From positions 1,860,001 to 1,924,000 of the forward strand of contig NZ_CP118100.1 of the NCBI RefSeq assembly GCF_028747645.1: a stretch of DNA of 64,000 bases, given 5' to 3'. Source of the stretch: Microbacterium esteraromaticum (GTDB taxonomy: Bacteria > Actinomycetota > Actinomycetes > Actinomycetales > Microbacteriaceae). The notes under the pieces are model-generated. The model saw only the letters and a list, made by a program, of their open reading frames with translations. It ran no database searches and was not told the origin of the DNA. Of the stretch, positions 11,109 to 21,618 are shown one piece after another (position 1 is the stretch's first letter; the number at the start of each line of letters is the position of its first letter). Position numbers and translations under genes: made by a program.

Positions 11109-11563
11109 CGTCGTCGTTCGACCTGAGCGAATCCTTCGATCAGCGACCGCTGCAGCCCGAACATCTCACGCTCCTCTTCGGGTTCGGCATGGTCGAATCC
11201 CAGCAGGTGCAACAGCCCGTGAGTGGTCAGCAGGATCAGCTCGTCCTGCAGCGTATGGCCGGCCGTCTGCGCCTGCGACTCCGCGACCTGCGGGCACAGC
11301 ACGATGTCACCGAGCAGTCCCGGCGCAGTCGGGTTGTCGGGAGTACCGGGGCGCAACTCGTCCATCGGAAAGCTGAGCACGTCCGTGGGGCCGGGCTCAT
11401 CCATCCACTGCACATGCAGGGACTCCATCGCGCCCTCATCGACCAGCACGATTGCCACCTCGGCGTCCGGACTGACGTTCAGCTGCGCGAGGTTGAAGTC
11501 GGTGAGGCGCTGCAGCACCGTCTCGTCGACGTCGATCGCCGACTCGTTGTTGATCTCGATCAT
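11105..11563 (-). CDS. ybeY: Endoribonuclease YbeY
   Basis: A 152-residue zinc-dependent RNase involved in 16S rRNA 3'-end maturation and ribosome quality control. The H-x3-H-x5-H metal motif is seen as HGLLHLLGFDH. The upstream motif TDVLSFPMD is also typical. It overlaps phoH and the CNNM gene by 4 nt on each side (ATGA). Confidence 0.95.
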   Translation of the reverse strand: MIEINNESAIDVDETVLQRLTDFNLAQLNVSPDAEVAIVLVDEGAMESLHVQWMDEPGPTDVLSFPMDELRPGTPDNPTAPGLLGDIVLCPQVAESQAQTAGHTLQDELILLTTHGLLHLLGFDHAEPEEEREMFGLQRSLIEGFAQVERRR

Positions 11564-12663
11564 GACAGGCCTCGCTTCGGCATCCGGTCTCTGGGGTTCT
11601 GGCGCGCGCCGCCGCGGCGGTCGGCGCGGTTGGCGAACTGGTGCGCCTGCTCGCGCTCGTGACGCTCGGCGACGCGTTTCTCGTCGTACTCGCTGTAGGC
11701 GTCGACAATACGTCCGACCAGCGAGTGCCGAACAACATCGTCACTGGTCAGGCGCGAGAAGTGAATGTCATCGATGTCGCTGAGCACACGGGTCACCAGC
11801 CGTAGACCGGACGATCCCGTCGGAAGGTCGATCTGAGTGATGTCTCCGGTGACGACCATCTTCGTGCCGAACCCGAGGCGGGTCAGGAACATCTTCATCT
11901 GCTCGGGCGTCGTGTTCTGCGCCTCATCGAGCACGACGAACGAGTCGTTCAGCGTGCGCCCGCGCATGTAGGCGAGCGGCGCGACCTCGATGGTACCGGT
12001 GGCCATCAGCCGGGGCACCACCTCGGGGTCCATCATCTCGTTGAGCGCGTCGTACAGCGGGCGCAGGTACGGGTCGATCTTGTCGTTGAGCGAGCCCGGC
12101 AGAAACCCCAAACGCTCCCCTGCCTCGACCGCGGGCCGGGTGAGGATGATCCGCTGCACCTCTTTGCGCTGCAGCGCCTGCACGGCCTTCGCCATCGCGA
12201 GGTAGGTCTTGCCGGTTCCGGCGGGACCGATGCCGAACACGATCGTGTTCTCTTCGATCGCGTCGACGTACTCTTTCTGCCCCAGCGTCTTCGGACGGAT
12301 GACGCGACCACGCGTCGACAGGATCGCCTCGCCGAGCACCTCGCTCGGGCGGGGACCGTCAGAACGCTGCAGCAGGCGAGCAGACTGCTCGACGTCGCTG
12401 GGCGCGAGCTGATGGCCTGAGCGGGTCATCTCGATCAGCTCGTCCACGAGCCGACGCGCCGACGCGACGTCATCGCGAGCACCACCGAGCACGATCTCAT
12501 TGCCGCGCACCATCACCTGCACCCGAGGATGCTGCTTCTCGAGCATCCGCAGCAGGCGGTCCTGCGGGCCGAGCAACTGCACCATCGCCACGCCGTCGAC
12601 GAAGACGCGATCGGTGTACTCGGGCTGAGCGGGGAACTGGGGTGTCGGTTCGTCAGAAGCCAA
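11560..12663 (-). CDS. phoH: PhoH-like ATPase
   Basis: A 367-residue PhoH-type P-loop ATPase with Walker A GPAGTGKTYLAMAKA and Walker B FVVLDEAQNTT. The N-terminal part resembles a KH-like nucleic-acid-binding region (VMVRGNEIVLGGARDD). PhoH proteins linked to ybeY are thought to act in RNA metabolism. The start is taken as TTG 12663, where GGAGG lies 9 nt upstream and which slightly overlaps the HIT gene; longer frames would run through the HIT gene. It ends overlapping ybeY by 4 nt. Confidence 0.9.
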   Translation of the reverse strand: MASDEPTPQFPAQPEYTDRVFVDGVAMVQLLGPQDRLLRMLEKQHPRVQVMVRGNEIVLGGARDDVASARRLVDELIEMTRSGHQLAPSDVEQSARLLQRSDGPRPSEVLGEAILSTRGRVIRPKTLGQKEYVDAIEENTIVFGIGPAGTGKTYLAMAKAVQALQRKEVQRIILTRPAVEAGERLGFLPGSLNDKIDPYLRPLYDALNEMMDPEVVPRLMATGTIEVAPLAYMRGRTLNDSFVVLDEAQNTTPEQMKMFLTRLGFGTKMVVTGDITQIDLPTGSSGLRLVTRVLSDIDDIHFSRLTSDDVVRHSLVGRIVDAYSEYDEKRVAERHEREQAHQFANRADRRGGARQNPRDRMPKRGLS

Positions 12664-13000
12664 CGAGCTTGCCCTCCTCGATGTTGCCGAGCACATGCGC
12701 GTGGACGTGGAAAACGGTCTGTCCGGCCGTGGCACCGTTGTTGAAGATCAGTCGGTACTCGCCGCCCGCGTGCTCCGCGGCGATCTGCTTGGCCAGGGCC
12801 ACCATCTCTGCGAGCAGTCCGGGGTCACCGGCGGCGAGCTCGGTGACGTCGCGGTACTGCTCGGTCACCGGAATGACCAGCACGTGCAATGGCGCCTGCG
12901 GGTTGATGTCGCGGATCGCGAACACCCGTTCCGTGCGGGCGACGAACTCGCCGGGGATCTCCCCGTTCAGGATGCGCGTGAAGATCGAGGGTTCACTCAT
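12653..13000 (-). CDS. HIT-family nucleotide hydrolase/transferase
   Basis: A 115-residue Hint-type histidine-triad protein. The catalytic triad motif is FHVHAHVLG near the C-terminus and SIFTRILNGEIP near the N-terminus is typical of bacterial HinT. Such proteins hydrolyse AMP-lysine or AMP-N linked adducts; the physiological substrate is uncertain. It is the first gene of the phoH-era unit and probably leaderless (TAGACT 7 nt before ATG). Confidence 0.92.
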   Translation of the reverse strand: MSEPSIFTRILNGEIPGEFVARTERVFAIRDINPQAPLHVLVIPVTEQYRDVTELAAGDPGLLAEMVALAKQIAAEHAGGEYRLIFNNGATAGQTVFHVHAHVLGNIEEGKLVGF

Positions 13001-13007
13001 ATCAGTC

Positions 13008-13013
13008 AGTCTA
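13008..13013 (-). promoter_or_regulatory. Predicted -10 box of the HIT-phoH-ybeY-era operon
   Basis: TAGACT on the minus strand lies 7 nt before ATG 13000, with no ribosome site between. Confidence 0.5.
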
Positions 13014-13042
13014 GTTTGGCTGCTCGGGCGACGGACACCGGC

Positions 13043-13771
13043 TCACCAGCGACCGAGCACCCCTGAGAGCACGGCGATCGCCGCCGGTCCTGCCGTCGAG
13101 GTGCGCAGCACCGTGTCGCCCAGCCGCACGCGCTCGGCGCCGGCATCCGTGAACCGCGCGAGTTCCTCGGGGCTGATGCCACCCTCCGGCCCGACCACGA
13201 GCATGATGTCGCGACCGTCATCGCGGATGCCGGTGAGCGGGACGTCCGCCGTGGGGTCGAGCACCAGCATCCGATGTTCAGCGGCGCGCGCGACCAGCTG
13301 CGCGGTGCTGCTCAGCTCGGCGACCTCGGGGACCCACGCGCGATGCGCCTGCTTGGCGGCCTCGCGCACGATCGTCGCCCAGCGCTCCCGCCCCTTCGCG
13401 ATCTTCGCCCCTTCCCAACGCGAGACGCTGCGCGCCGCCTGCCACGGCACGATCTCGTCGACGCCGAGCTCGCATGCCGTCTGCACGGCGAGTTCGTCAC
13501 GGTCGCCCTTGGCCAGCGCCTGGGCGAGGATGATCCGCGACGCGGGTCGCTCACTGGTGATGCGCGACGCGATGCGCACGGTGACCTCGGCGGCCGAGAC
13601 ATCCTCGACGGAGCCCTCCAGCCAGACGCCCGTGCCGTCGCCGATGGTGATGTGCTCTCCCACCCGCACGCGGCGCACGGCCGAGGCGTGCTTCGCCTCG
13701 GCACCGGTGAGGGTGATCAGATCGCCCTCACCGGCCTCGGAGCACGAGGGGACGATGAAGTGCAGCGCCAT
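13043..13771 (-). CDS. rsmE: 16S rRNA (uracil-1498-N3)-methyltransferase
   Basis: A 242-residue SPOUT-class methyltransferase that methylates U1498 in 16S rRNA. The N-terminal PUA-like part contains ITLTGAEAKHASAVRRVRVGE. The knotted AdoMet site includes LVVGPEGGISPEELARF and the C-terminal LGDTVLRTSTAGPAA loop. It follows dnaJ after 18 nt and forms the end of the hrcA-dnaJ-rsmE group, a common actinobacterial order. Confidence 0.94.
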   Translation of the reverse strand: MALHFIVPSCSEAGEGDLITLTGAEAKHASAVRRVRVGEHITIGDGTGVWLEGSVEDVSAAEVTVRIASRITSERPASRIILAQALAKGDRDELAVQTACELGVDEIVPWQAARSVSRWEGAKIAKGRERWATIVREAAKQAHRAWVPEVAELSSTAQLVARAAEHRMLVLDPTADVPLTGIRDDGRDIMLVVGPEGGISPEELARFTDAGAERVRLGDTVLRTSTAGPAAIAVLSGVLGRW

Positions 13772-13789
13772 GTCGGTCCGTTTCTGAGA

Positions 13790-14896
13790 TCAGTGCGAGC
13801 GGAAGCGGTCGCGCAGCTTCGAGAACAGCCCCTGCTGGAACTGTGCGAGCTTGGGAGCCGGCGCCTTCGTCTTCTTGGCGAACTCCTCGATGAGGCGTCG
13901 CTGCGCGCTGTCGAGTCGGGTCGGGGTGACCACCTGCACGCCGACGCGCAGGTCACCGCGCTGGGTTCCGCGCAGGGGTGTGATGCCGCGCCCGCTGATC
14001 GTGAGCACGTCACCGGACTGCACCCCGGCGCGCACTTCGAGGTCGACGGTGCCATCGAGACTGTCGATCGTCGTGGTGGTGCCGAGGATGGCATCCGTCA
14101 CCGAGACCTCAAGCGTGGCGAGCAGGTCGTCGCCTTCCCGGCTGAAGACCGGGTGCGGGGCGACCGAGATCTCGACGTACAGGTCGCCGTTCGGACCACC
14201 CGCGCGGCCGACCTCACCCGATCCGGGCAGCTGCAGGCGCAGGCCGGTCTCGACCCCGGCGGGGATGTCGAGCGCGACCGTGCGGCGCGAACGCACCCGT
14301 CCCTGACCGGCGCACGAGCCGCAGGGGTAGGGAATGGTCGTGCCGAAGCCCTCGCAGCTGCCGCACGGCTGAGTGGTGACGACGTTGCCGAGCAGGCTGC
14401 GCACCTGACGCTGAACATGACCGGTACCGCCGCACACGTCACACGTGACCGGCGATGTCCCCGGCTGGCAGCACGCACCCTCGCAGGTCTCGCACAGCAC
14501 GGCCGTGTCGACCTCGATATCGCGGTGCACTCCGAAGACGACGTCGCCCAGGTCGAGGTCGACCCGCACCAGGGCGTCCTGCCCGCGCTCGCGACGCGAG
14601 CGGGGCCGTGCCCCGCGTCCACCGCCGGCACCACCGAAGAACGTCTCGAAGATGTCGCCGAAACCGCCGAACCCTCCGAAGCCGCCGTTCGCGTCTCCGC
14701 CCATGTCGTAGCGTCGCCGGGAGTCCTCGTCACTGAGCACGTCGTACGCGTGCGTGACGAGCTTGAACCGCTCGGCGGCCTCATCTCCCGGGTTCACATC
14801 CGGATGCAGCTGGCGCGCCAGCTTGCGGTAAGCCTTCTTGATCTCATCCTGCGAAGCGTCCTTCGACACCCCGAGAACCTCATAGTGGTCCGCCAC
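13790..14896 (-). CDS. dnaJ: Chaperone DnaJ (HrcA-linked DnaJ2 type)
   Basis: A 368-residue Hsp40 co-chaperone of DnaK. The J-domain (1-70) has the HPD motif in [11 protein letters not shown] Gly/Phe region ([10 protein letters not shown]) follows, then a zinc domain with Cys repeats [24 protein letters not shown] and CGSCAGQG, and the substrate-binding C-terminal domain. The first repeat ends in Cys instead of the usual Gly (CxxCxGxG), though the metal-binding cysteines remain. GTG 14896 is chosen because AAAGG lies 5 nt upstream; GTG 14902 is an alternative. Linkage to hrcA suggests heat induction. Confidence 0.94.
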   Translation of the reverse strand: MADHYEVLGVSKDASQDEIKKAYRKLARQLHPDVNPGDEAAERFKLVTHAYDVLSDEDSRRRYDMGGDANGGFGGFGGFGDIFETFFGGAGGGRGARPRSRRERGQDALVRVDLDLGDVVFGVHRDIEVDTAVLCETCEGACCQPGTSPVTCDVCGGTGHVQRQVRSLLGNVVTTQPCGSCEGFGTTIPYPCGSCAGQGRVRSRRTVALDIPAGVETGLRLQLPGSGEVGRAGGPNGDLYVEISVAPHPVFSREGDDLLATLEVSVTDAILGTTTTIDSLDGTVDLEVRAGVQSGDVLTISGRGITPLRGTQRGDLRVGVQVVTPTRLDSAQRRLIEEFAKKTKAPAPKLAQFQQGLFSKLRDRFRSH

Positions 14897-14954
14897 GATC
14901 ACCTTTCTGCGCGTGCGTGTGCGTCTGTCTGTGTGTTCTGTACGACCACCCGCG

Positions 14955-15998
14955 TCAACGGGCGGCCTCGTCGTCTTCGAGCAACCGCGACAGGTAGCGG
15001 GCGACCGCCCGCGCCGCCGCGAGATTGCTCGAATAGTCCATGCGGGTAGGGCCCATCACGCCGACGCGCGCGGTGCCGCCCGGCGCGTCATAGTTGCTCG
15101 CGACGATCGATGCCTCGCCGAGCCCGAAGGGCGCGTTCTCGGTACCGATGCTGGTCGCCAGGCCGTGCTCGTCGGTGACCATCTCACTCATCAACCGCAA
15201 CAGGGTCACCTGTTCTTCGATCGCCTCGAGTAGAGGGTGGATGCTACCGCGGAAGTCCTGCTCGCGCCGGGCGAGGGTCGCCGCCCCCGCCATCACCAGT
15301 CGTTCCTGCCGGAACTCGGCCAGTTCTTCCGAGATCACGGCCGCCAGCGCGCTGAGCGCAGGATGCAGCCGACGGGCGTGTTCGGCCGGGGCGGGCTCGC
15401 CGAGCGAACGAACTCGCTCGGTGGCCTCGCTGACCGCACGACCGGCGATGAGGGCGAGCAGCTGCGCCCGCAGGAGCCCCACATCGTTCTCATCGAGATC
15501 GATCGGTACCTGCGCGATGCGCTGCGACACTCCGCCGGCATCGGTGACGAGCACCACCAGAAGCCGGTTCGGTGCGAGGGCGACCAACTCGACGTGCGTG
15601 ATGCTCGCCCGCGCGAAGGACGGGTACTGCGCGAGTGCCACCTGGCCGGTGAGGCGCGTGAGCACACGCACCGTGCGGGCCATCATGTCGTCGAGGTCAC
15701 CGGGAGCGCCGAGGAAGGACTCGATGGCGCTGCGTTGTCCCGCCGAGAGGGGACGCAACTGCGCCAAGTGGTTGACGAAGACGCGGTACCCCTTATCGGT
15801 CGGCACTCGACCCGAGGACGTGTGCGGCGCGACAATCAAGTCTTCGTCTTCGAGCAGCGCCATGTCGTTGCGGATGGTCGCCGCGGACACACCGAAGGCG
15901 TGCCGCTCGACGATCGACTTGCTACCGACCGGCTCGTGGGTCTCGACGTAGTCCTGCACGATCGCGCGGAGGACTTCGAGTCCTCTTTCTGTGACCAT
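14955..15998 (-). CDS. hrcA: Heat-inducible transcription repressor HrcA
   Basis: A 347-residue repressor that binds CIRCE elements. The N-terminal winged helix includes [20 protein letters not shown] and [15 protein letters not shown]. The central GAF-like and insert regions follow. ATG 15998 is supported by GGGAGGGGCG directly upstream. A CIRCE site lies 13-37 nt upstream, so the gene is autoregulated together with dnaJ and perhaps rsmE. Confidence 0.96.
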   Translation of the reverse strand: MVTERGLEVLRAIVQDYVETHEPVGSKSIVERHAFGVSAATIRNDMALLEDEDLIVAPHTSSGRVPTDKGYRVFVNHLAQLRPLSAGQRSAIESFLGAPGDLDDMMARTVRVLTRLTGQVALAQYPSFARASITHVELVALAPNRLLVVLVTDAGGVSQRIAQVPIDLDENDVGLLRAQLLALIAGRAVSEATERVRSLGEPAPAEHARRLHPALSALAAVISEELAEFRQERLVMAGAATLARREQDFRGSIHPLLEAIEEQVTLLRLMSEMVTDEHGLATSIGTENAPFGLGEASIVASNYDAPGGTARVGVMGPTRMDYSSNLAAARAVARYLSRLLEDDEAAR

Positions 15999-16010
15999 CG
16001 CCCCTCCCAC

Positions 16011-16035
16011 TGGCACTCGAACCTACCGAGTGCCA
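16011..16035. promoter_or_regulatory. CIRCE operator of hrcA
   Basis: TGGCACTC, 9 nt, GAGTGCCA: a perfect inverted repeat matching the CIRCE consensus core GCACTC-N9-GAGTGC. It lies immediately upstream of the hrcA ribosome site. Confidence 0.92.
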
Positions 16036-16041
16036 ATCCTA
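16036..16041 (-). promoter_or_regulatory. Predicted -10 box of hrcA
   Basis: TAGGAT on the minus strand abuts the CIRCE repeat, so bound HrcA would cover the transcription start. Confidence 0.5.
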
Positions 16042-16084
16042 CCCCGCCCAGCCGAGCACCTGCCGAAGGCGGTGGGTCTGCCCC

Positions 16085-16090
16085 TAGGAT
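16085..16090 (+). promoter_or_regulatory. Predicted -10 box of carboxylesterase gene
   Basis: TAGGAT lies 7 nt before ATG 16098. This spacing argues for the second of two nearby ATGs (16089 and 16098). Confidence 0.45.
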
Positions 16091-16097
16091 GACGCTC

Positions 16098-17516
16098 ATG
16101 AGCGACGCCCCCATCGCCACCCTCACGGACGGCGCTGTCCGCGGCTCCGTCACCGACGGGGTGCACCGATTCCTTGGTATCCCCTACGCCGCACCGCCCT
16201 TTGGCGAGAACCGGTTCCGGGAACCGCAACCGCCCGCCCCGTGGGACGACGTACGCGAGGCCACCGCGTTCGGTCCCACGTCGCCGCAGGTTCCCTACGC
16301 CGGTCCGATCGGCGAGCTGCTCGGGTCGGTGATCATCGACGGCGACGATGTGCTCACCGCAAACGTCTGGGCTCCGGCACAGGCAGAGCAAGCCCCAGTG
16401 GTGCTGTGGTTGCACGGCGGTGCGCTCGAACGTGGCACCGCCGCCATCCCGCTCTACGACGGCGCCGTGTTCGCCCGCGCCGGGATCGTCTTCGTCTCGG
16501 TCAACTATCGCCTCGGCTCTGAGGGGTTCTCGGTGCTGTCCGATGCCCCGGCGAACCTCGGTCTGCTCGATGCGGCCGCCGCCCTGGCATGGGTACGTCG
16601 AGAGGTCGCCGCGTTCGGGGGCGACCCCACTCAGATCACCGTGATGGGCGAGTCGGCGGGCGGGGCCCTCGTGGCCGGTCTGCTCGCGCTCGACACGTCG
16701 CGGCCGATGATCGCACGAGCAATCATCCAGTCGGGTCCGTTGCGGGCCCAGCCGCGGAAGAAGGCCGGACGCGTGACCGCGCAGCTGGCGAAGCTGCTGG
16801 GCATCCCCGCGGAGCGCGAGGCGTTCGCCGCCGTCACGCCAGAGCAGCTCCTCGAGGCTCGACGCACCCACGCAGCCGGTTCCTCACCGCTCGGCGGAGC
16901 CCCGGGTTTCCAGTTCGCGATCGACCCCGAGACCCTGCCGCGGTCTCCACATGACGTGCTGGGTGAGTCCGACGTTCCCCTGTTGATCGGCAGCAACACC
17001 GACGAGTACCGCCTGTGGTTCACCCCCGAGCAGCTCAGCAGGCTCACATCCTGGCATCTGTTGCTCGCCCGGCTCGCTCTGCGCATCCCCCGCCGCGCGA
17101 TCGCCGCCTACCGAGCGGCATTCCCCGGGGCATCCACCGGCGAGATCTACGGTCAGGTCGCCACCGACCTGCTGCTGCGGGCGCCGCTGACCCGCGCGGC
17201 CGCATCCCGCCCGGCGCCCACCTACGTGTACGAGTTCACCTGGCGCAGTCCGGTGCGCGATCTGCGCGCCGCGCACGCACTCGAGCTGGGTTTCGTATTC
17301 GACCAACTCGCCTCAGCAGAAGCCCAGCGCATGACAGGGTCGGATGCCCCTCAGCACCTCGCCGACGAGATGCGCGACGCGTGGATCGCGTTCATCACGA
17401 CCGGCGACCCCGGATGGGCCCCCTTCGGCGCAGAGCGCAGCACCCGGGTGCTGGACACACAGAGCGCGACGGTTCCGCAGCGACGCACCACCGGCCTGGA
17501 CCTGCTCCCCGACTGA
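16098..17516 (+). CDS. Type-B carboxylesterase
   Basis: A 472-residue alpha/beta hydrolase of the carboxylesterase/para-nitrobenzyl esterase family. The oxyanion hole motif is LWLHGGALERG, the nucleophile elbow is VMGESAGGALV, the acid is in IGSNTDEYRLW and the His is in RAAHALELGFVF. There is no signal peptide, so it is cytoplasmic. Substrates of this family are varied esters and cannot be assigned. It stands alone, divergent from hrcA and convergent with hemW. Confidence 0.92.
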   Translation: MSDAPIATLTDGAVRGSVTDGVHRFLGIPYAAPPFGENRFREPQPPAPWDDVREATAFGPTSPQVPYAGPIGELLGSVIIDGDDVLTANVWAPAQAEQAPVVLWLHGGALERGTAAIPLYDGAVFARAGIVFVSVNYRLGSEGFSVLSDAPANLGLLDAAAALAWVRREVAAFGGDPTQITVMGESAGGALVAGLLALDTSRPMIARAIIQSGPLRAQPRKKAGRVTAQLAKLLGIPAEREAFAAVTPEQLLEARRTHAAGSSPLGGAPGFQFAIDPETLPRSPHDVLGESDVPLLIGSNTDEYRLWFTPEQLSRLTSWHLLLARLALRIPRRAIAAYRAAFPGASTGEIYGQVATDLLLRAPLTRAAASRPAPTYVYEFTWRSPVRDLRAAHALELGFVFDQLASAEAQRMTGSDAPQHLADEMRDAWIAFITTGDPGWAPFGAERSTRVLDTQSATVPQRRTTGLDLLPD

Positions 17517-17552
17517 GCAGGGCACACGCCCGGCACTCGTCCTAGCGCGGAG

Positions 17553-18791
17553 TCACTCCGTCAGAGCGCGCACGACAGCATCCGCCAGCAGCCGCCCGCG
17601 CAACGTGAGCCGCACGCGGCGGTCGCGCACGGCGGCGGCGGCATCGACCAGTCCGTCCGAGATCAGCTCGGCGACCCGGGAGCGGTGGCTCTCGGCGATC
17701 TCAGAGATCGGCAGCCCCTCGGCGAGCCTGCTCTGCAGCAGCACGCGTTCGAGCGTCTGCGCCTCGTGATCAGGCCGTTCACGTCCCGCCGCAGGTGACT
17801 CCCCCGCGTGCAGGCGCTGCGCATACGCCGCCGGGTGCTTGACATTCCACCAGCGAAGTCCGGCGATGTGGCTGTGCGCTCCGGGCCCGAAACCCCACCA
17901 GTCCGAGCCCCGCCAGTAGGCCAGGTTGTGCCGCGAGGCGTGCGACGAGACGCTCCCCTGCTCGGAGCCACGCGCCCAGTTGCTGACCTCGTACCAGTCG
18001 AAACCCGCCGCGGCGAGACGGCTGTCGGCGAGCTCGTACATATCGGCCTGCAGGTCGTCATCGGGCGCGGGCACCTCGCCGCGGCGGATCTGCCGGGCGA
18101 GCTTGGTGCCGTCCTCGATGATCAGGGCGTACGCCGAGATGTGGTCGGGTTCGAGCGACAGGGCCGCGTCGAGCGAGGCCTCCCAATCGGCGAGAGACTC
18201 CCCCGGTGCTCCGTAGATGAGGTCGACGCTGACATCGAGACCCGCCTCGCGCGCCGCGTGCACCGCCGTCTCGACGTTCTCGGGACGGTGCGTGCGGTCC
18301 AGAGCCGCCAGCACGTGCGGCACCGCGGACTGCATCCCGATCGACAGGCGGTTCACGCCGGCATCCACCAGCGTCCGCACGACCTCCGGCGACACGGTGT
18401 CCGGATTCGCCTCGACCGTCACCTCGGCGCCGTTCCGGATGCCGAAGGCGTCCACAGCGTGCTCCAGCATGCGCGCCAGATCGCCAGGCGGCAGCAGGGT
18501 GGGGGTTCCGCCACCGAAGAACACCGTGTCAAGCGGGCGGATCCCGCCGGCTGCGTCCAGGACGTCGCGGGCGAGGTCGATCTCGCGCATCAAGGTCTCG
18601 GCGTACTCGTCCTGCCTGGCACCGCGCAGTTCGGTCGCGGTGTAGGTGTTGAAGTCGCAGTAGCCGCAGCGCACTCGGCAGAAGGGCACGTGCAGATAGG
18701 CCGAGAACGGGGCTGTCGCGTCGATCTCCAGATCGGCGGGCAGGCGTCCGTCAGCGGGTGCGGGATCCCCCAGCGGCAGAGCCCCCGGCAT
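17553..18791 (-). CDS. hemW: Radical SAM heme chaperone HemW
   Basis: A 412-residue radical SAM protein. The cluster motif is CRVRCGYCDF (C38, C42, C45). The residue two after the last Cys is Phe, as in HemW, and not Cys as in the oxygen-independent coproporphyrinogen oxidase HemN. HemW inserts heme into target proteins. The start ATG 18791 shares one base with the stop of the DUF1990 gene (TGATG), indicating coupling. Upstream in-frame starts would lie within that gene. Confidence 0.9.
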   Translation of the reverse strand: MPGALPLGDPAPADGRLPADLEIDATAPFSAYLHVPFCRVRCGYCDFNTYTATELRGARQDEYAETLMREIDLARDVLDAAGGIRPLDTVFFGGGTPTLLPPGDLARMLEHAVDAFGIRNGAEVTVEANPDTVSPEVVRTLVDAGVNRLSIGMQSAVPHVLAALDRTHRPENVETAVHAAREAGLDVSVDLIYGAPGESLADWEASLDAALSLEPDHISAYALIIEDGTKLARQIRRGEVPAPDDDLQADMYELADSRLAAAGFDWYEVSNWARGSEQGSVSSHASRHNLAYWRGSDWWGFGPGAHSHIAGLRWWNVKHPAAYAQRLHAGESPAAGRERPDHEAQTLERVLLQSRLAEGLPISEIAESHRSRVAELISDGLVDAAAAVRDRRVRLTLRGRLLADAVVRALTE

Positions 18792-19441
18792 CAGATCGGC
18801 GTCGCGTACAGGGGCGAGATCGCCCGCAGATACCGCGCGAACAACTCGCGACGACGCCGGCGCACCATTCCGGGAAGGCGGTACAGCGCCGCCGTGGGCG
18901 CGTCGAATGCGCGCACGGTGAACCACACCTCGTCGGTGTCCTCACGCCAGTCCAGGTCGAACGACTCCTCGCCACTGACGACCGAACCGCCGACGGTTCC
19001 GAGCACGAACCCGACGCGGCGCCGCTCCTCGGTGACGGAGATCACCCGCAACTCGGCGTCAGCGCGCATACCCTTGACGCGTCCGTGCAGCTTCAACGTC
19101 ATGCCGGGTGCGGCGAACGGTGTGCCCTCGGCGTCGAACCGCTGCTCGTGCTGGTTGCGGTTCGGCGCGATCGGCGCACCCTCGGCGTCGAAGCTGATCC
19201 CCGTGTACGCACCACCCGCAGCCGGGCGCACGTCTGAGATCTGCAGTCCGGCGGCGCGCTGAGCCGTCCATGACAACAACGACTCGGCCGCCGAACGGAA
19301 TCGCTCTTCTCCGCTGCCGATCCGCCAGGACTCCTCGGCGGGGGTGCTGCGCTCCGGCGGATACTGCATGAGGTCTGGGGCATGGGTGGCCCCGACCGCG
19401 GCATAGTCGACCGTGCCTTCTCGGAATGTCCCGCGACGCAT
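18791..19441 (-). CDS. DUF1990-family protein
   Basis: A 216-residue protein. The first 25 or so residues differ from typical members, but the body has the family's features: VTEERRRVGFVLGTVGGSVV, SGEESFDLDWREDTDEVWF, and a C-terminal ...ARYLRAI segment. No enzymatic motif is visible and the function of the family is unknown. It is the first gene of a two-gene unit with hemW. It lacks a strong ribosome site, but TAGTCT is 7 nt before the ATG. Confidence 0.8.
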   Translation of the reverse strand: MRRGTFREGTVDYAAVGATHAPDLMQYPPERSTPAEESWRIGSGEERFRSAAESLLSWTAQRAAGLQISDVRPAAGGAYTGISFDAEGAPIAPNRNQHEQRFDAEGTPFAAPGMTLKLHGRVKGMRADAELRVISVTEERRRVGFVLGTVGGSVVSGEESFDLDWREDTDEVWFTVRAFDAPTAALYRLPGMVRRRRRELFARYLRAISPLYATPI

Positions 19442-19448
19442 GTTTTCC

Positions 19449-19470
19449 AGACTACCCAGGCGAACCTGGG
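19449..19470 (-). promoter_or_regulatory. -10 box with abutting CCCAGG/CCTGGG palindrome before DUF1990-hemW
   Basis: CCCAGG, CGAA, CCTGGG (19455-19470) abuts TAGTCT (19454-19449, minus). It may be an operator or the short end hairpin of lepA, whose stop is at 19486. Confidence 0.35.
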
Positions 19471-19485
19471 TGATCGCCCGCTCCC

Positions 19486-21354
<1,869 letters not shown>

Positions 21355-21444
21355 GTGGTCCTTGATGCTTCAGAGCAGGTTCAGATCAGTCTACGTTCCG
21401 GGGCCCGGTTCCCCCAGTCGTCGGCCCGGCGGCGCGACCGATGA

Positions 21445-21618
21445 TAGTCTCGCGAAGTTGCCCGGGCGAAAATCCCCCCGTTTCGGGCAGACGAACTCCG
21501 TCACGGCCGTCGGTGATCTCGATGTGCGCTGAGCGCGGGATGATGCTTGAATGTGTTCCCGACTCAGCGGCGCGTCGGAGATCCCGGGCACGGCTGTAGA
21601 AGAGAAAGAATCAACACC
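21445..21618 (+). promoter_or_regulatory. Leader region of the peptide ABC transporter operon
   Basis: TAGTCT (21445-21450) could be the -10 box and would give a leader of about 160 nt before the permease gene. A 24-codon frame starts with TTG 7 nt after this box and stops at 21530-21532; it may be a leader ORF or chance. No strong ribosome site is visible close to TTG 21619 apart from AGAGAAAG about 10 nt upstream. Confidence 0.3.

Noticed and set aside
13274..15049. 591-codon plus-strand frame across rsmE, dnaJ and hrcA
   Set aside because: It crosses several clear minus-strand genes and has no recognisable domain.
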